A stretch of DNA of 64,000 nt. It comes from Eubacterium sp. (lineage in GTDB: Bacteria; Bacillota; Clostridia; Lachnospirales; Lachnospiraceae). Shown piece after piece: positions 35,184 through 45,205 of the stretch. The DNA lies in contig JAILOU010000011.1 of the NCBI GenBank assembly GCA_024690665.1, forward strand, positions 1 to 64,000, written 5' to 3'. The stretch's first letter is position 1. Each line of letters starts with the position of its first letter. The notes beneath the pieces were generated by a model. The model saw only the letters and a program-made list of their open reading frames with translations. It was not told where the DNA came from and searched no databases. Made by a program: the position numbers and the translations under genes.

Positions 35184-36368
35184 TTAATGGCGTTTCTTGA
35201 ATTTACCTACCTTTGTTAAGCGGGTAGGAAGTTTTGGAACTCGTCCGGTTGTCTGAATGATGGCGTCTTCTTCACAAACTTCGATACATTTGCCGCACTT
35301 TGTGCACTCAAATTCATCAATCATGTGAATGAAGCCTGCCTTTCCTTCAATCGCATCAGCCGGACAGACATCTGCACATTCCTCACAACCCTCGCAGGTG
35401 TTTGGATCGATGTAGATCGTCATAAACGATTTACAGACATCGGCTGCACATTTTTTCTTCTTTATATGATCATCGTATTCCGATGAAAAGTGCTCAAGTG
35501 AACCACGAACCACGTCAGAAGCCGTCTGGCCCATGGAGCACGGTGTGGAAAATGTCATCGCTTCGGATATTTCATCGAGCATATCAACAAATTCCTTCTT
35601 GCCCTGTCCTTGTGTGATTTCCTTCATCATCGTGTGAAGCTGGATGAGACCTTCGCGGCAGAAATTACATTTGCCGCAGCTTTGTCTGCGCTCTGCCAGT
35701 AAAATCTTCTCGCATTCGTCGATGATACAGCTCTTTGATGAGAAGATGGTAAGAAGTCCGTTGCCTACCTTCGTTTGCTCATCCAGGGTCGTCTCTAAAA
35801 TCTCCGGTCCATAGAGCATCGTTCCAAGGCGAACCGCTTTTACATCCTCAGCATCTGCAATCTCAGAAAGCTTCGTTCCATATGGATACTTTTTCAGCTC
35901 TGCAATCTTGCCGTCTTTTTGAACCGCAATATGATAGCCGGGTTCATAGGAATCTGCAAGAATATTAGCCAGTTCATACATTGTTTCGATATGGTGGAAG
36001 ATACAACCTTGATTCGCGCGCTTATTTAAAAATCCCACGCGAATCTCGGTGCCGGCCTGCTCAGCCTGATCCTTAAGAGATTCCGCCAGCTCATCTTCCC
36101 CTTCCGGCAGATATAAGACCTTGTGGTCTGTTCCAACTGCCTTTGCCGCAGCTTCGATACCGGCAAATATCTCATCTGCATGCTCTTTCCATAACCCAAG
36201 CAGTGGCTTTTCAATGTCCGAGTTATTCAGTGCTGCCACAATTCCTTCAGCGCCTTCCTCCCATTTTTCTGTTACCAAACTTTTTAAATCGCCATATTCC
36301 ATTAGCGCTGCTTTATTTACTTTGCCGCGAATCTCGTCGGCGCTCATCTGATTAATCATATCTTTCAT
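35184..36368 (-). CDS. NuoF-like Fe-S protein with two C-terminal 4Fe-4S ferredoxin motifs
   Basis: The start at 36368 (394 residues) follows GGAGG; the longer frame to 36530 overlaps the upstream gene. The C-terminal half matches NuoF/HydB-type proteins: CGKCNFC (Cys231, 234, 237) plus Cys277 for a 4Fe-4S cluster, then two CxxCxxCxxxC ferredoxin motifs at 325-335 and 355-365. The N-terminal half retains NuoF-like ISSK-type pieces but lacks the GRGGAGFP motif that shapes the FMN/NADH site. It may therefore relay electrons or bind flavin differently. It lies 4 bp downstream of the GltD-like gene. Confidence 0.75.
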   Translation of the reverse strand: MKDMINQMSADEIRGKVNKAALMEYGDLKSLVTEKWEEGAEGIVAALNNSDIEKPLLGLWKEHADEIFAGIEAAAKAVGTDHKVLYLPEGEDELAESLKDQAEQAGTEIRVGFLNKRANQGCIFHHIETMYELANILADSYEPGYHIAVQKDGKIAELKKYPYGTKLSEIADAEDVKAVRLGTMLYGPEILETTLDEQTKVGNGLLTIFSSKSCIIDECEKILLAERRQSCGKCNFCREGLIQLHTMMKEITQGQGKKEFVDMLDEISEAMTFSTPCSMGQTASDVVRGSLEHFSSEYDDHIKKKKCAADVCKSFMTIYIDPNTCEGCEECADVCPADAIEGKAGFIHMIDEFECTKCGKCIEVCEEDAIIQTTGRVPKLPTRLTKVGKFKKRH

Positions 36369-36372
36369 CTTC

Positions 36373-38487
36373 TTACGCCTCCTTCTGATCCGAATACTGT
36401 GTCCAAAGTCTCGGCTCGTGAATCTGTAATCGAAGGTCACACTGCAAACATCTTGAAGACTCTCCGCAGATGTCTCCGTCGCAGATACCAAAGTCATACA
36501 AATCGAAATTGTCCTGTCTTTCAGCTGCACTTAAAATCTTCTTATCCGCAGCTTTTAGATGTGCAAATCCTTCTTCCTTTCCGATACATGGATCCGGAAT
36601 TTCTACCGGTGCAAGCTGCTCAGTGATGTCTCCGTCTCCGCCTAAGTAGCGGTCGATCTCACAGGCGGCATCTCTTCCGGATGCAATCGCCTGGATAACG
36701 GATTTCGTACCGTATACGACATCTCCCGCTGCAAAGATACCTTCCACCGATGATGCCAGGCTATTGTCTGCTACCTTGATGCTGTTTCCCTTGCCAAGCT
36801 CAAGGCCCTGCTCAGGTGTGAGCTCTGCCCACTGACCGGTTGCGAAGATGACAGTGTCTGCTTCGATATGGTGCTCAGAACCTTCTTCCTTCTCGATGAT
36901 AGCCTTGCGGTTTTCATCAAAGTAAAAGTCCTTCACGTTCATAAAGTCGACGCCGGTTACCTTACCGTCTCCGGTAATTCGTTCAAATGTCTGCGCCGGA
37001 TGCACCTGAATGCCTTCTTCCATAGCCTGCGTAATCTCTTCTTCATCTGCGGTCATCTTATCCCTAGCCTCAAGACACGCCAGATGAATCTCTTTTGCGC
37101 CAAGACGTTTTGCCGTCCTTGCGCAGTCAAATGCAACGTTACCTCCGCCAAGTACGATGATGCTTTCGCCCAGGCCGGTTTCTTCGCCAAGCGATGCTTT
37201 TCTTAAAAACTCGATGTTAAGAAGCACGCCCTCGTTGTCATTTCCTTCCATTGGAAGTCGAACACCAACATGATTACCGATTGCCATTAAGACGGCATCG
37301 TACTCATCTTTAAGCGCCAATATATCTGTAACTTTTGCATTTGTCTCAACCTTCACGCCCTGGTCTGTAATGACCGCAGCTTCTTTGGCGATGATGTCTC
37401 GTGGGAGACGATAAGCCGGAATACCATATGCCATCATACCGCCGACCGTCGGAAGTGCTTCCTTCACGGTCACATCATGCCCCTGCTTTCTTAAATAGTA
37501 AGCGGCTGTCAGACCGGCAGGTCCACCGCCAACTACGCAGACCTTCTTACCGGTATCGGCAAGCTGTTTTCCTTTGCCCTTCCAATACTTTCCGGTGTCA
37601 TGTTCTGCTGCGTAGCGCTTGATCTCGCGAATCGACATTGCCTCGGATACTTCATTTCTCTTACACTGCTTTGCACACGCCTGCGTACAGATCATGCCGA
37701 GTGCATGTGGAAATGGCACCTTCTCGCGAATGACTGCTGCCGCCGCATCGCAGTCGCCTTCTTTTACATAACGAATATATCTTGGAATGTCGGTATGCGC
37801 CGGACATTCTCCCTTACAAGGAACGAGAGCTTCTTCTCTTTTAAGATCTGTATTTAATAGCTGAATCTTGTCTCTGATACTTCCGGTCGGACAGACTTCG
37901 GCACATGCCGTACAAAAACGACAGTCCACATCGGTCAACAGCTTGTCATGAAGCGTTCCCACATATGTTTCAAGATCCTTCTTTCGAAAATCAAGAACGC
38001 CAACGCCGCGAAGCTTGTTGCAGGCTCTTACGCATCGACCGCATAATACACAGCGGTTCATATCGTGTATGAGCAAAGGATTGTCTTCGTTCATCTTGAT
38101 TCCCTTGGTACGGGTGCGCATTCTTGCATTGTTAGCACCGATATACTGAATCAGTGTCTGCAGTTCGCAGTTACCGTACTTAGGACAGGTCGAACAATCT
38201 TCCGGATGTCCTGCGAGCAACAGTTCAAGTGCCAGCGTGCGAAGTTTATTCACGCGTTCGCTCGTCGTATGAATCACCATGCCGTCCTTCGGCTTTAAGG
38301 TACAAGACGGTGTAACCTGATCCATTCCCTCTACATCCACAATACACATACGGCACGATCCATTGTCCGGAAGGTCCGGATGATGACAAAGATGCGGAAT
38401 ATAGATTCCATTTTTCAGCGCCGCTTCGAGCACATTTTCATTTTCTTCCACTTCTAAAGTGATTCCATCAATTGTAATGGTTGCCAT
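36373..38487 (-). CDS. NuoG-type ferredoxin domain fused to GltD-like NAD(P)H oxidoreductase
   Basis: The start at 38487 (704 residues) follows AAGGAGAAGG. Order of domains: 2Fe-2S ferredoxin (Cys34, 45, 48, 62), His94-Cys98-Cys101-Cys107 4Fe-4S motif, two 4Fe-4S motifs (Cys146-156 and Cys189-199), a GltD-type N-terminal Fe-S region (about 224-275) and a pyridine-nucleotide-disulfide-type FAD/NAD(P)H domain from GGGPAGLTAA at 320. This fusion can take hydride from NAD(P)H and pass electrons along a chain of clusters. With the NuoF-like protein it should feed the flavoprotein reductase encoded downstream. Confidence 0.85.
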   Translation of the reverse strand: MATITIDGITLEVEENENVLEAALKNGIYIPHLCHHPDLPDNGSCRMCIVDVEGMDQVTPSCTLKPKDGMVIHTTSERVNKLRTLALELLLAGHPEDCSTCPKYGNCELQTLIQYIGANNARMRTRTKGIKMNEDNPLLIHDMNRCVLCGRCVRACNKLRGVGVLDFRKKDLETYVGTLHDKLLTDVDCRFCTACAEVCPTGSIRDKIQLLNTDLKREEALVPCKGECPAHTDIPRYIRYVKEGDCDAAAAVIREKVPFPHALGMICTQACAKQCKRNEVSEAMSIREIKRYAAEHDTGKYWKGKGKQLADTGKKVCVVGGGPAGLTAAYYLRKQGHDVTVKEALPTVGGMMAYGIPAYRLPRDIIAKEAAVITDQGVKVETNAKVTDILALKDEYDAVLMAIGNHVGVRLPMEGNDNEGVLLNIEFLRKASLGEETGLGESIIVLGGGNVAFDCARTAKRLGAKEIHLACLEARDKMTADEEEITQAMEEGIQVHPAQTFERITGDGKVTGVDFMNVKDFYFDENRKAIIEKEEGSEHHIEADTVIFATGQWAELTPEQGLELGKGNSIKVADNSLASSVEGIFAAGDVVYGTKSVIQAIASGRDAACEIDRYLGGDGDITEQLAPVEIPDPCIGKEEGFAHLKAADKKILSAAERQDNFDLYDFGICDGDICGESSRCLQCDLRLQIHEPRLWTQYSDQKEA

Positions 38488-38594
38488 ATTACCTTCTCCT
38501 TTTTCATTCAACAATTTTCTAATCGTTTCCACTTGGAAAATCGCGCATTCGTTGACTTCATGCCTGAATTATAGCATAATTAAGGAAAATCCAC

Positions 38595-38652
38595 TTCAAA
38601 CAAGTGTTGGAAATTGACGCTATATATTTTTTGTTTTTCAACATTTGTTGAA
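38595..38652. promoter_or_regulatory. Palindromic operators between the reductase operon and the PucR gene
   Basis: TTCAACA-N2-TGTTGAA (38637-38652) is a perfect dyad just before the PucR gene; a related imperfect copy TTC-AAACAAGTGTT-GGAA lies at 38595-38612. On the minus strand a TATAAT lies towards the operon with no good -35, fitting activator-dependent expression. The PucR protein is the likely ligand-responsive activator; this is inference. Confidence 0.55.
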
Positions 38653-38674
38653 TATTGGTCAGTGAGGTGAAACC

Positions 38675-40219
38675 ATGACAACATTACAAGTATTCTTAGA
38701 TGCCTTAGAAAAGCAGCATATTATGTATTCTGAACAGCCTTATGATGTCGAAAGGCAGGTCTATCAAATCAACATCCTGACAGAGGATGCTCTGCTCGAT
38801 ACGCACACTTTATATCTGTTAACTTCTCACAGACTTTCAAAATCACTAAGACAGATGTTAGAGGATTCAGCGGAGCCTGTTATGGTAATCGACCTTGCCG
38901 GCCACCGCTCGCTTCCCTTTGCCGCGATTTTTCTTACGGACTCTCCCGACCCGGCTAAGGTACATAAAATTTTAAATAAAACACTCTCATTCGAAACGTC
39001 GATTGAAGCTGACATCACCTCCATGTACTCCCTAATGCTTCAGGGCAGAGGCCTTGACGCTTTAACCGACTATGCGGAGCAGATTCTCGGATATCCGGTA
39101 TCGATTCTCGATACAAGCTATGCCATTGTCGCGGTTTCCTCCGGGATGCGCAAGCTTTCCTTCGGCCTAGACGACTCTTCCGATGGCCTGTTTCTTAGTG
39201 TTGAGGAAATCCAAAGTCTCAGACGACTGCAGATTGAAGAGAAGATCTATACACTTACGGAAGCCTTTTTCATCGACACCGAAGATCATCCGGATACCAA
39301 CTGGATCTTCAGTGCCATCCGCATCAACCACGTTATGAGCGGTTATGTTGCGGTCTGCCTTCCATCTTCCTCTTCTGCAACCGCACGCGAACTTCGTCTT
39401 ACCACAGCGCTTTCTAAAATCTGCAGTGTGGAGATGCAAAAGCATGACTTCTTCTCCGAGCAGACCGGTCTTCAATACGAGACCTTTTTGACCGATCTTT
39501 TGGATGGACGATTCGGCAATCTGCAAAGAATCAACTCGAGACTTAAGCTGTTAAATCGTACTCTCGGCTCCTATTACTGCCTTGCCTTATTTGGCAGACG
39601 GTCACCTTCGGGAAGCGACTTTTTTAACAAACAGCAGCTCAGCCGCCTTCGCAATCTGTTTCACGGTAGCATGTCCATCGTCTATCAGGATATTCTTGTG
39701 CTCTTTATTCACCAGGAAAGGCCGATTCAGCTTACCGATGAATTTACCACGCCGATTGTAGAATTTGCCAGCCGCAATTCCTTAAGAGTTTCGTTTAGCC
39801 AGCCATTTGCCGACCTTGTTAAGACGCACGTCTTTTTTAAGCAGGCATACAAAACACTGAAGCTGTGCGAACAAGCTCCGGGTGAACTCTTTGTCGGCTA
39901 CAGCATGAATGCGCTTCCTTATGTTCTGTTTTCCAACACTGACAACACTGCCTTAGAAGCCGGAATCCACTATCACCTCTATCAGTTGCAGGATTATGAT
40001 GCGACCTATCATACCGAATTTGTCGATACACTTAGAGTCTATCTTGAGCAGGACCGCAACATGGCCAAAGCAGCAAGCGCACTTCACATTCATAGAAGCA
40101 CCTTCTTTTACCGCATAAAAAAAATAGAAGAGCTCCTCGATATCTCAATTACCGATTCGCATCTTCTATTTCTTTATGAACTAAGTTTTAAGATGTGGAA
40201 CTACCTGCTCCATATCTGA
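38675..40219 (+). CDS. PucR/CdaR-type transcriptional regulator
   Basis: A 514-residue regulator with a long N-terminal sensor region (GRGLDALTDYAEQILGYPVS, then VAVSSGMRKLSF), a GGDEF-like central part and the C-terminal PucR helix-turn-helix (AKAASALHIHRSTFFYRIKKI). Members activate genes for purine, ureide or sugar-acid use in response to the substrate. It is divergent from the reductase operon (188 bp to its start) and probably controls it. The GTG-to-ATG start context GAGGTGAAACC precedes the ATG. Its stop abuts the convergent gene. Confidence 0.85.
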   Translation: MTTLQVFLDALEKQHIMYSEQPYDVERQVYQINILTEDALLDTHTLYLLTSHRLSKSLRQMLEDSAEPVMVIDLAGHRSLPFAAIFLTDSPDPAKVHKILNKTLSFETSIEADITSMYSLMLQGRGLDALTDYAEQILGYPVSILDTSYAIVAVSSGMRKLSFGLDDSSDGLFLSVEEIQSLRRLQIEEKIYTLTEAFFIDTEDHPDTNWIFSAIRINHVMSGYVAVCLPSSSSATARELRLTTALSKICSVEMQKHDFFSEQTGLQYETFLTDLLDGRFGNLQRINSRLKLLNRTLGSYYCLALFGRRSPSGSDFFNKQQLSRLRNLFHGSMSIVYQDILVLFIHQERPIQLTDEFTTPIVEFASRNSLRVSFSQPFADLVKTHVFFKQAYKTLKLCEQAPGELFVGYSMNALPYVLFSNTDNTALEAGIHYHLYQLQDYDATYHTEFVDTLRVYLEQDRNMAKAASALHIHRSTFFYRIKKIEELLDISITDSHLLFLYELSFKMWNYLLHI

Positions 40220-41476
40220 TTATTTTAACTTGTTAATCTTCTTGATTTCTTTTTTGTAGGCCTTCGTCTTGTACCACCACTTTCCGTGGTCAATCGTCTT
40301 TTTACCGGCGGAGGTCTTAATAGCGGACTTCTTTAGGTTAAAGCACTGGAACGCATCCACCGCACGAAGCTTCTTATTCTTCTTAAGATCAATCTTTCTA
40401 AGACTCAAATCAAAGTAAAAGTATGCATAATGCAGATTCTTACACTTTGTCACCTTAACCGACGAGGTGTTAGACGCATACAGATAGATCTGATTTAAAT
40501 TCTTATACTTATTAAAATCAAGAGTTTTATTCGTTACATAAGAAAGCGATACAATTCTAAGATTGCTGTTTTTCTTTGGCATGGTAACGCCAAGATATTT
40601 GTTAAAGCTTCCATATACGACCAGCTCTACCGCTTTCTTACATGCAGAAACATTGACCGATTTTGTCTTAGCCGCGTACTCATCTGCAAATACATACACG
40701 CTCGTTGCATTCGGCGCATTCACCTTAATGCTGCTCGTGAGCACGTAGTCAAAATAAACCTTCTTTGCCGTACACTTTGTAAGGTCGGCAGTTTTTTTCG
40801 CATACTTACCGATATCCACCGTCTTAAGAGCCGTCAGATATTGAATTCCCTTAAAGCTTGTCACCTTGTACTGCAGCTTCTCAGAATTTGAATACTTCTT
40901 TTTCTTTTTCACAATGACATGATTGTTAAGTTCTGTAATCTTCGCAATTTCACTCGTGGTCAGATATCCGTCCTTGTTAGCATCATAACGCTTCTTCTTT
41001 CCGTAAACACCCTTTTTTAAAAGCTTATACATCCCCGGGAAATTACTCTTGTTAATCTTGACAACGGTATATTGCGATACATCCGAATGGATGTCATAAT
41101 CCCGGCCACTTGCATCTGTATATTCTGCGTTTACCCGGATGTAATAGGCTCCGCCATTTCCTAATTTGCTAAATGGAATCTTCGCCTGCATCACTCCCGA
41201 TGACAATGTGCTAATGACGCTATCATCCTCATCAAAATCAATGGTTGTTGCATCCGTAAAGGATGCCGTTGTTGACAGCTCTACCTCATAATCATCAATT
41301 GTGATACTTTCCCCAGTCGCACTGCTCCACTTGTAAATCAAATTCGTACCGCTAACACTTGTACCTTCTGCCGTCAGCTCTGCTTCTGCTGCCTGTGTCT
41401 TCACTCCGGTCAGCACGCACAGCGCCATAAAAAGGACCAGCAAAGGTAACCCCAATATCCATGTTGCTTTTTTCAT
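40220..41476 (-). CDS. Secreted protein with EF-hand-like loop and leucine-rich-type repeats
   Basis: The 418-residue protein has a signal peptide (ILGLPLLVLFMALCVLTGV, then TQA-A), an N-terminal beta-sandwich region, a dockerin/EF-hand-like calcium loop DANKDGYLTTSE near residue 160 and a C-terminal half of irregular leucine-rich-type repeats (for example LRKIDLKKNKKLRAVDAF). No transmembrane anchor or LPXTG is seen. Its lysine-rich composition resembles the other two secreted proteins of the window. A cell-surface interaction role is likely, but no enzyme motif is visible. Confidence 0.65.
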   Translation of the reverse strand: MKKATWILGLPLLVLFMALCVLTGVKTQAAEAELTAEGTSVSGTNLIYKWSSATGESITIDDYEVELSTTASFTDATTIDFDEDDSVISTLSSGVMQAKIPFSKLGNGGAYYIRVNAEYTDASGRDYDIHSDVSQYTVVKINKSNFPGMYKLLKKGVYGKKKRYDANKDGYLTTSEIAKITELNNHVIVKKKKKYSNSEKLQYKVTSFKGIQYLTALKTVDIGKYAKKTADLTKCTAKKVYFDYVLTSSIKVNAPNATSVYVFADEYAAKTKSVNVSACKKAVELVVYGSFNKYLGVTMPKKNSNLRIVSLSYVTNKTLDFNKYKNLNQIYLYASNTSSVKVTKCKNLHYAYFYFDLSLRKIDLKKNKKLRAVDAFQCFNLKKSAIKTSAGKKTIDHGKWWYKTKAYKKEIKKINKLK

Positions 41477-41557
41477 GTTGTTCCCCTCTCGTTATTTTTT
41501 GTCAGTGTAGATAGTATATCACACTCCTGCCTGCTTTTGATATTGTTCAAAAGACAC

Positions 41558-41589
41558 AAAAAATCGGGTGCCCTTAACCCGGCACCCGA
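41558..41589 (-). terminator. Rho-independent terminator of the chemoreceptor gene
   Basis: TCGGGTGCC/GGCACCCGA forms a stem around an 8-nt loop, followed on the minus strand by T5, 14 bp past the chemoreceptor stop. Confidence 0.85.
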
Positions 41590-41602
41590 ATGTATAAACT
41601 CT

Positions 41603-43087
41603 TTATTCTGATTTACTTTCTACTAATTGTCTTGCTGCCATCTCAATCGTCTGCATCTTCGTATCAAAAGAATTCACAAGTTCTACGCAGTCCTCACTAA
41701 GACCGATGGCATCCTGCGTGCTTGCAGTAACTTCCTGACTGGTTGCCGAAAGCGTCTCTACGCTGTCCACAATCCTGTCATTGGCCATACGAATGTTGTC
41801 CATCATCTCGGCAACATTTTGAATTTCTTCATCGAGCGTTGTCACATCTCCCAAGATACTTTCAAACTTCTCATTCGTCTTGGAAATCAGTTCGCCTTCC
41901 CGCATCGTTGTATCAACGGTATCATCTACTTTTTGCGTTACGCTTTCGGCTTCATGCACCAGCATGTCCAAGATAGATGTGATATTCTCTGTTGCTTCTC
42001 GTGTCTGATCCGCAAGTTCGCGAATCTCATCCGCAACCACTGCGAATCCCTTACCGGCTTCTCCGGCTCTTGCAGCCTCAATAGAAGCGTTCAGTGCAAG
42101 CAGATTCGTCTGTCCGGAGATATTTAAGATGATATCGGTAATGCTTCTTACTTCGACGGATTTTTCCATCAGCTGCTCAGCTGCCTGCTTCATATCCGTA
42201 CCGGCTGTCAGCGCATTTTGTGCTTCCCGATTCAGCTCTTTTACAAGACCTGCTCCTTCTCGAACAGCCGACTGTGTCTGCGAGGTAACCTCTACAATAC
42301 TTTCTGTCTTTTCATTCGTCTCTTTAATGATTCCCTGAATATTGCCGGTCATCTCGAGCTGTTCTTCTACCGCCTGCACGGTTGACTCCGTACTGTTACC
42401 GATATTTCCGAGCGCATCATTGACCACATTGGTGTGATTCATAATGCTGTCCATATATTCCTTCGTGGACATAACATTATGTAAGATGTCTCCTGCATCT
42501 GCTACCACTTCATCTTTCAGTTCACGATTATGTAACGATTCATTTTCAATCTGTACTCGTGACTGTTCCATAAATTCTCTTAGCAGTTTGTTGCCCAAAA
42601 ACAGTGCCACACAGGCAAGTACCGATACAATAATTTCAAGTGATACGCTTTGAATCACCGCCTGCTTGTCCTCAGCCATTCCCATCGTAAGCACCGCCAT
42701 GAATATATTCACGACTAGCTCTGCAATTCCTACCAGCTTAATGCAAAACTGATTTCCATACAAGATCAGCAAGATCAGTAATGGCAAAATATATGGGAAT
42801 GATGCATTGTCTTTTTGTGAAATCATTGAAAAACAATACAGCGCCGTGAAGATAATACTGCTGGCGTAGAGCAGATGAAGCGTCGTTGGCTTTCCTACAA
42901 ACAGTATCACAAAAATCACTAGTCCTACTACATACATTGCTATGGTCACAATTACCAATGTCGGATTGATACCTGCATACTCTGCATTTTTATATAACAT
43001 CGATAGCCCCATGATGTTAAATCCCATCGTAATTACCATTACGATCATTAGTAATTTGTTCGCTAGCTTAATCTGACTTCCTGTCAT
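41603..43087 (-). CDS. Methyl-accepting chemotaxis protein
   Basis: A 494-residue chemoreceptor. Residues 1-185 contain about six membrane helices and no large periplasmic domain. The cytoplasmic part is a long coiled coil with the signalling hairpin tip ([20 protein letters not shown] and [13 protein letters not shown]). It would signal to CheA/CheW, which are not in the window. The sensing signal may lie in or near the membrane. Confidence 0.92.
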   Translation of the reverse strand: MTGSQIKLANKLLMIVMVITMGFNIMGLSMLYKNAEYAGINPTLVIVTIAMYVVGLVIFVILFVGKPTTLHLLYASSIIFTALYCFSMISQKDNASFPYILPLLILLILYGNQFCIKLVGIAELVVNIFMAVLTMGMAEDKQAVIQSVSLEIIVSVLACVALFLGNKLLREFMEQSRVQIENESLHNRELKDEVVADAGDILHNVMSTKEYMDSIMNHTNVVNDALGNIGNSTESTVQAVEEQLEMTGNIQGIIKETNEKTESIVEVTSQTQSAVREGAGLVKELNREAQNALTAGTDMKQAAEQLMEKSVEVRSITDIILNISGQTNLLALNASIEAARAGEAGKGFAVVADEIRELADQTREATENITSILDMLVHEAESVTQKVDDTVDTTMREGELISKTNEKFESILGDVTTLDEEIQNVAEMMDNIRMANDRIVDSVETLSATSQEVTASTQDAIGLSEDCVELVNSFDTKMQTIEMAARQLVESKSE

Positions 43088-43184
43088 AACTTACCTCCTC
43101 ATAGTGTATAACCCCTTCTCATAACCAGTAACTTTTCATTCAGATTATTATTATTTTATCCTACTTATGCACCAATTACAAATA

Positions 43185-45188
43185 CTAATCATCATTTTCC
43201 GTTTCTTCTTCATCCGATGTTAACTGCTCGGTATAAGAAGCAAATTCCTGATTGTCCAATCCCTGATTGGCCTGCTCCATAAAGTTCTTCCAAATCTGTC
43301 CCGGATACGAACTTCCCTGGAGATTCGTCAGTTTCTTAGGAATGTCATAGCCTACCCAGACACTGGTTGTGTAATACGGCGTATAACCGACAAACCATCC
43401 ATCCTTATTCTCATTGGTGGTTCCCGTCTTACCGGCGCAACTCATATCTGACAAGGCAAGTCCCTTACCGGTTCCACTTTCTAAGACTGTCTCAAGCATG
43501 CTGGTCATCATACGGCACGCATTCTTTTTATAAATCTGCGTTGTTTCCCGTTCAAACTCTACCTGGTTTCCATCACTGTCAACAATTTCCATAACACAGG
43601 TTGGTGCGCGATACGTTCCATCATTGATGAGTGTGGCATAACCGGACGCCATCTCTACTGCCGACACACCTGTCGTGAATCCGCCAAGTGCACTTGCCAG
43701 TCGATAATCGTCTTCTTCAATATGTGAAAAATTCATATTGAGCAGATACTCTAGTCCATTTGCCGGCCCAAGCTCATCAAACAGCTGCCACGCAACGGTA
43801 TTTTTCGAAAGTGCCACAGCCGTGCGAAGCTTAATCTTACCCGAATAGCTGCCATCTGCATTTTTCGGACCATCCTCAATCTTCTTATCTTCCACGATTG
43901 TGTCCGGTGTGTAGCCTTGCTCAAGACTTGGCGTATATACCAGAAGCGGTTTTATCGCACTTCCCGGCTGGCGAAAACTTTGATAAGCCCGGTTTAAAGT
44001 ATAGCCTTCATAATCCTGACTTCGGCCTCCGACAATTGCACTGACATAGCCGGTCGAATTGTTGATACACACTGCTGCCCCCTGCAGTTCATAGATGCCC
44101 TCGTCATTTTTCTTTTTAAAACTCTTAAGTTCTTTGTTAACCGCTTTTTGCAGTTTCTTTTGCAATTTGGGATTAATCGAAGTATAAACCGTATAACCAC
44201 CGGTGATTAAATCTTCCTGACACTGTGCATACTCCTCAGCGTATTCAATGTCATACTGATCTTCTTCCTCTTCCGAATCAAAGGAAACTTCAAATTCAAA
44301 TCCGTCCGCCTGCATCAGCGCGCGAATAGCACAATTGGTGATATAGGTTTCCTCGTAATCATTTTTCTCATCTTCCGGAATATCAAGTACAATCTCCTCT
44401 GCCAGCGCATTTTTGTATTCGCTTAGCGAAATCTTGCCGTCCTCGTACATATTCTGCAAGATGAGGTCTCGTCGCTCAAGCGTTGCGTCCATATTCGTAA
44501 GTGGATCATAAAGACTTGGATTATTCGGAATCGCACACAAGAATGCAACCTCTGACAAGGTTAGATACTTCGCATCACGATTAAAATACCCACGGCTTGC
44601 TGCCTGAATTCCATACAATCGATTTGCAAAATAGATATTGTTCAGGTAGAATTCCATAATCTCCTGCTTCGAGTACTTTTCTTCTAATTTAATTGCAATA
44701 AAGATTTCTTCAACCTTACGTTCCCATTTTCGATCTTGTGTTAAAAATACATTCTTCGCAAGCTGCTGCGTGATGGTACTTCCGCCTTGCGTTACCTCAC
44801 CTTTTCTTACAGCCGCAATAATCGCTCGTAATATCGCCTTATAATCCACGCCATTATGGTCATAGAATTTCTTATCTTCAATACTGATGATTGCCTGCTC
44901 AAATACCTGCGGAATCTCTTCGTATGTCAGATAATACGACTCATCTCCGTTGTTCATAGACGCAAGTTCTGTGCCATTGATATCCACAATCGTCGTTGTC
45001 TGATCATTTTTAAAGGTGTCTGTATTAGAACCATTTACGTATTTTGTGGACTCTTCTTTAATCTGCTTAATCTCCTGCGCATATCCGCCAAAATAGTAAT
45101 ATCCAAGTCCCAAAAGCACCAGAATAATCAGTATAATCTGAATCCGGATTCGCCTTCTTCGGCGTCTCTTCTTTTTCGATATTGCCAT
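43185..45188 (-). CDS. Bifunctional penicillin-binding protein 1A
   Basis: The start at 45188 (667 residues) follows AAAGGGAG; a longer frame to 45314 overlaps the TetR gene and is unlikely. A basic cytoplasmic tail precedes one membrane helix (IQIILIILVLLGLGYYYF). The GT51 transglycosylase domain carries the EDKKFYDHNG and TQGGSTITQQLAKN motifs; the transpeptidase domain has SAIK, SKN and KTGTTNENKDGWF. It polymerises and cross-links peptidoglycan outside the membrane. The C-terminus is acidic (EEETENDD). Confidence 0.93.
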   Translation of the reverse strand: MAISKKKRRRRRRIRIQIILIILVLLGLGYYYFGGYAQEIKQIKEESTKYVNGSNTDTFKNDQTTTIVDINGTELASMNNGDESYYLTYEEIPQVFEQAIISIEDKKFYDHNGVDYKAILRAIIAAVRKGEVTQGGSTITQQLAKNVFLTQDRKWERKVEEIFIAIKLEEKYSKQEIMEFYLNNIYFANRLYGIQAASRGYFNRDAKYLTLSEVAFLCAIPNNPSLYDPLTNMDATLERRDLILQNMYEDGKISLSEYKNALAEEIVLDIPEDEKNDYEETYITNCAIRALMQADGFEFEVSFDSEEEEDQYDIEYAEEYAQCQEDLITGGYTVYTSINPKLQKKLQKAVNKELKSFKKKNDEGIYELQGAAVCINNSTGYVSAIVGGRSQDYEGYTLNRAYQSFRQPGSAIKPLLVYTPSLEQGYTPDTIVEDKKIEDGPKNADGSYSGKIKLRTAVALSKNTVAWQLFDELGPANGLEYLLNMNFSHIEEDDYRLASALGGFTTGVSAVEMASGYATLINDGTYRAPTCVMEIVDSDGNQVEFERETTQIYKKNACRMMTSMLETVLESGTGKGLALSDMSCAGKTGTTNENKDGWFVGYTPYYTTSVWVGYDIPKKLTNLQGSSYPGQIWKNFMEQANQGLDNQEFASYTEQLTSDEEETENDD

Positions 45189-45205
45189 CTTCATCTCCCT
45201 TTTAA

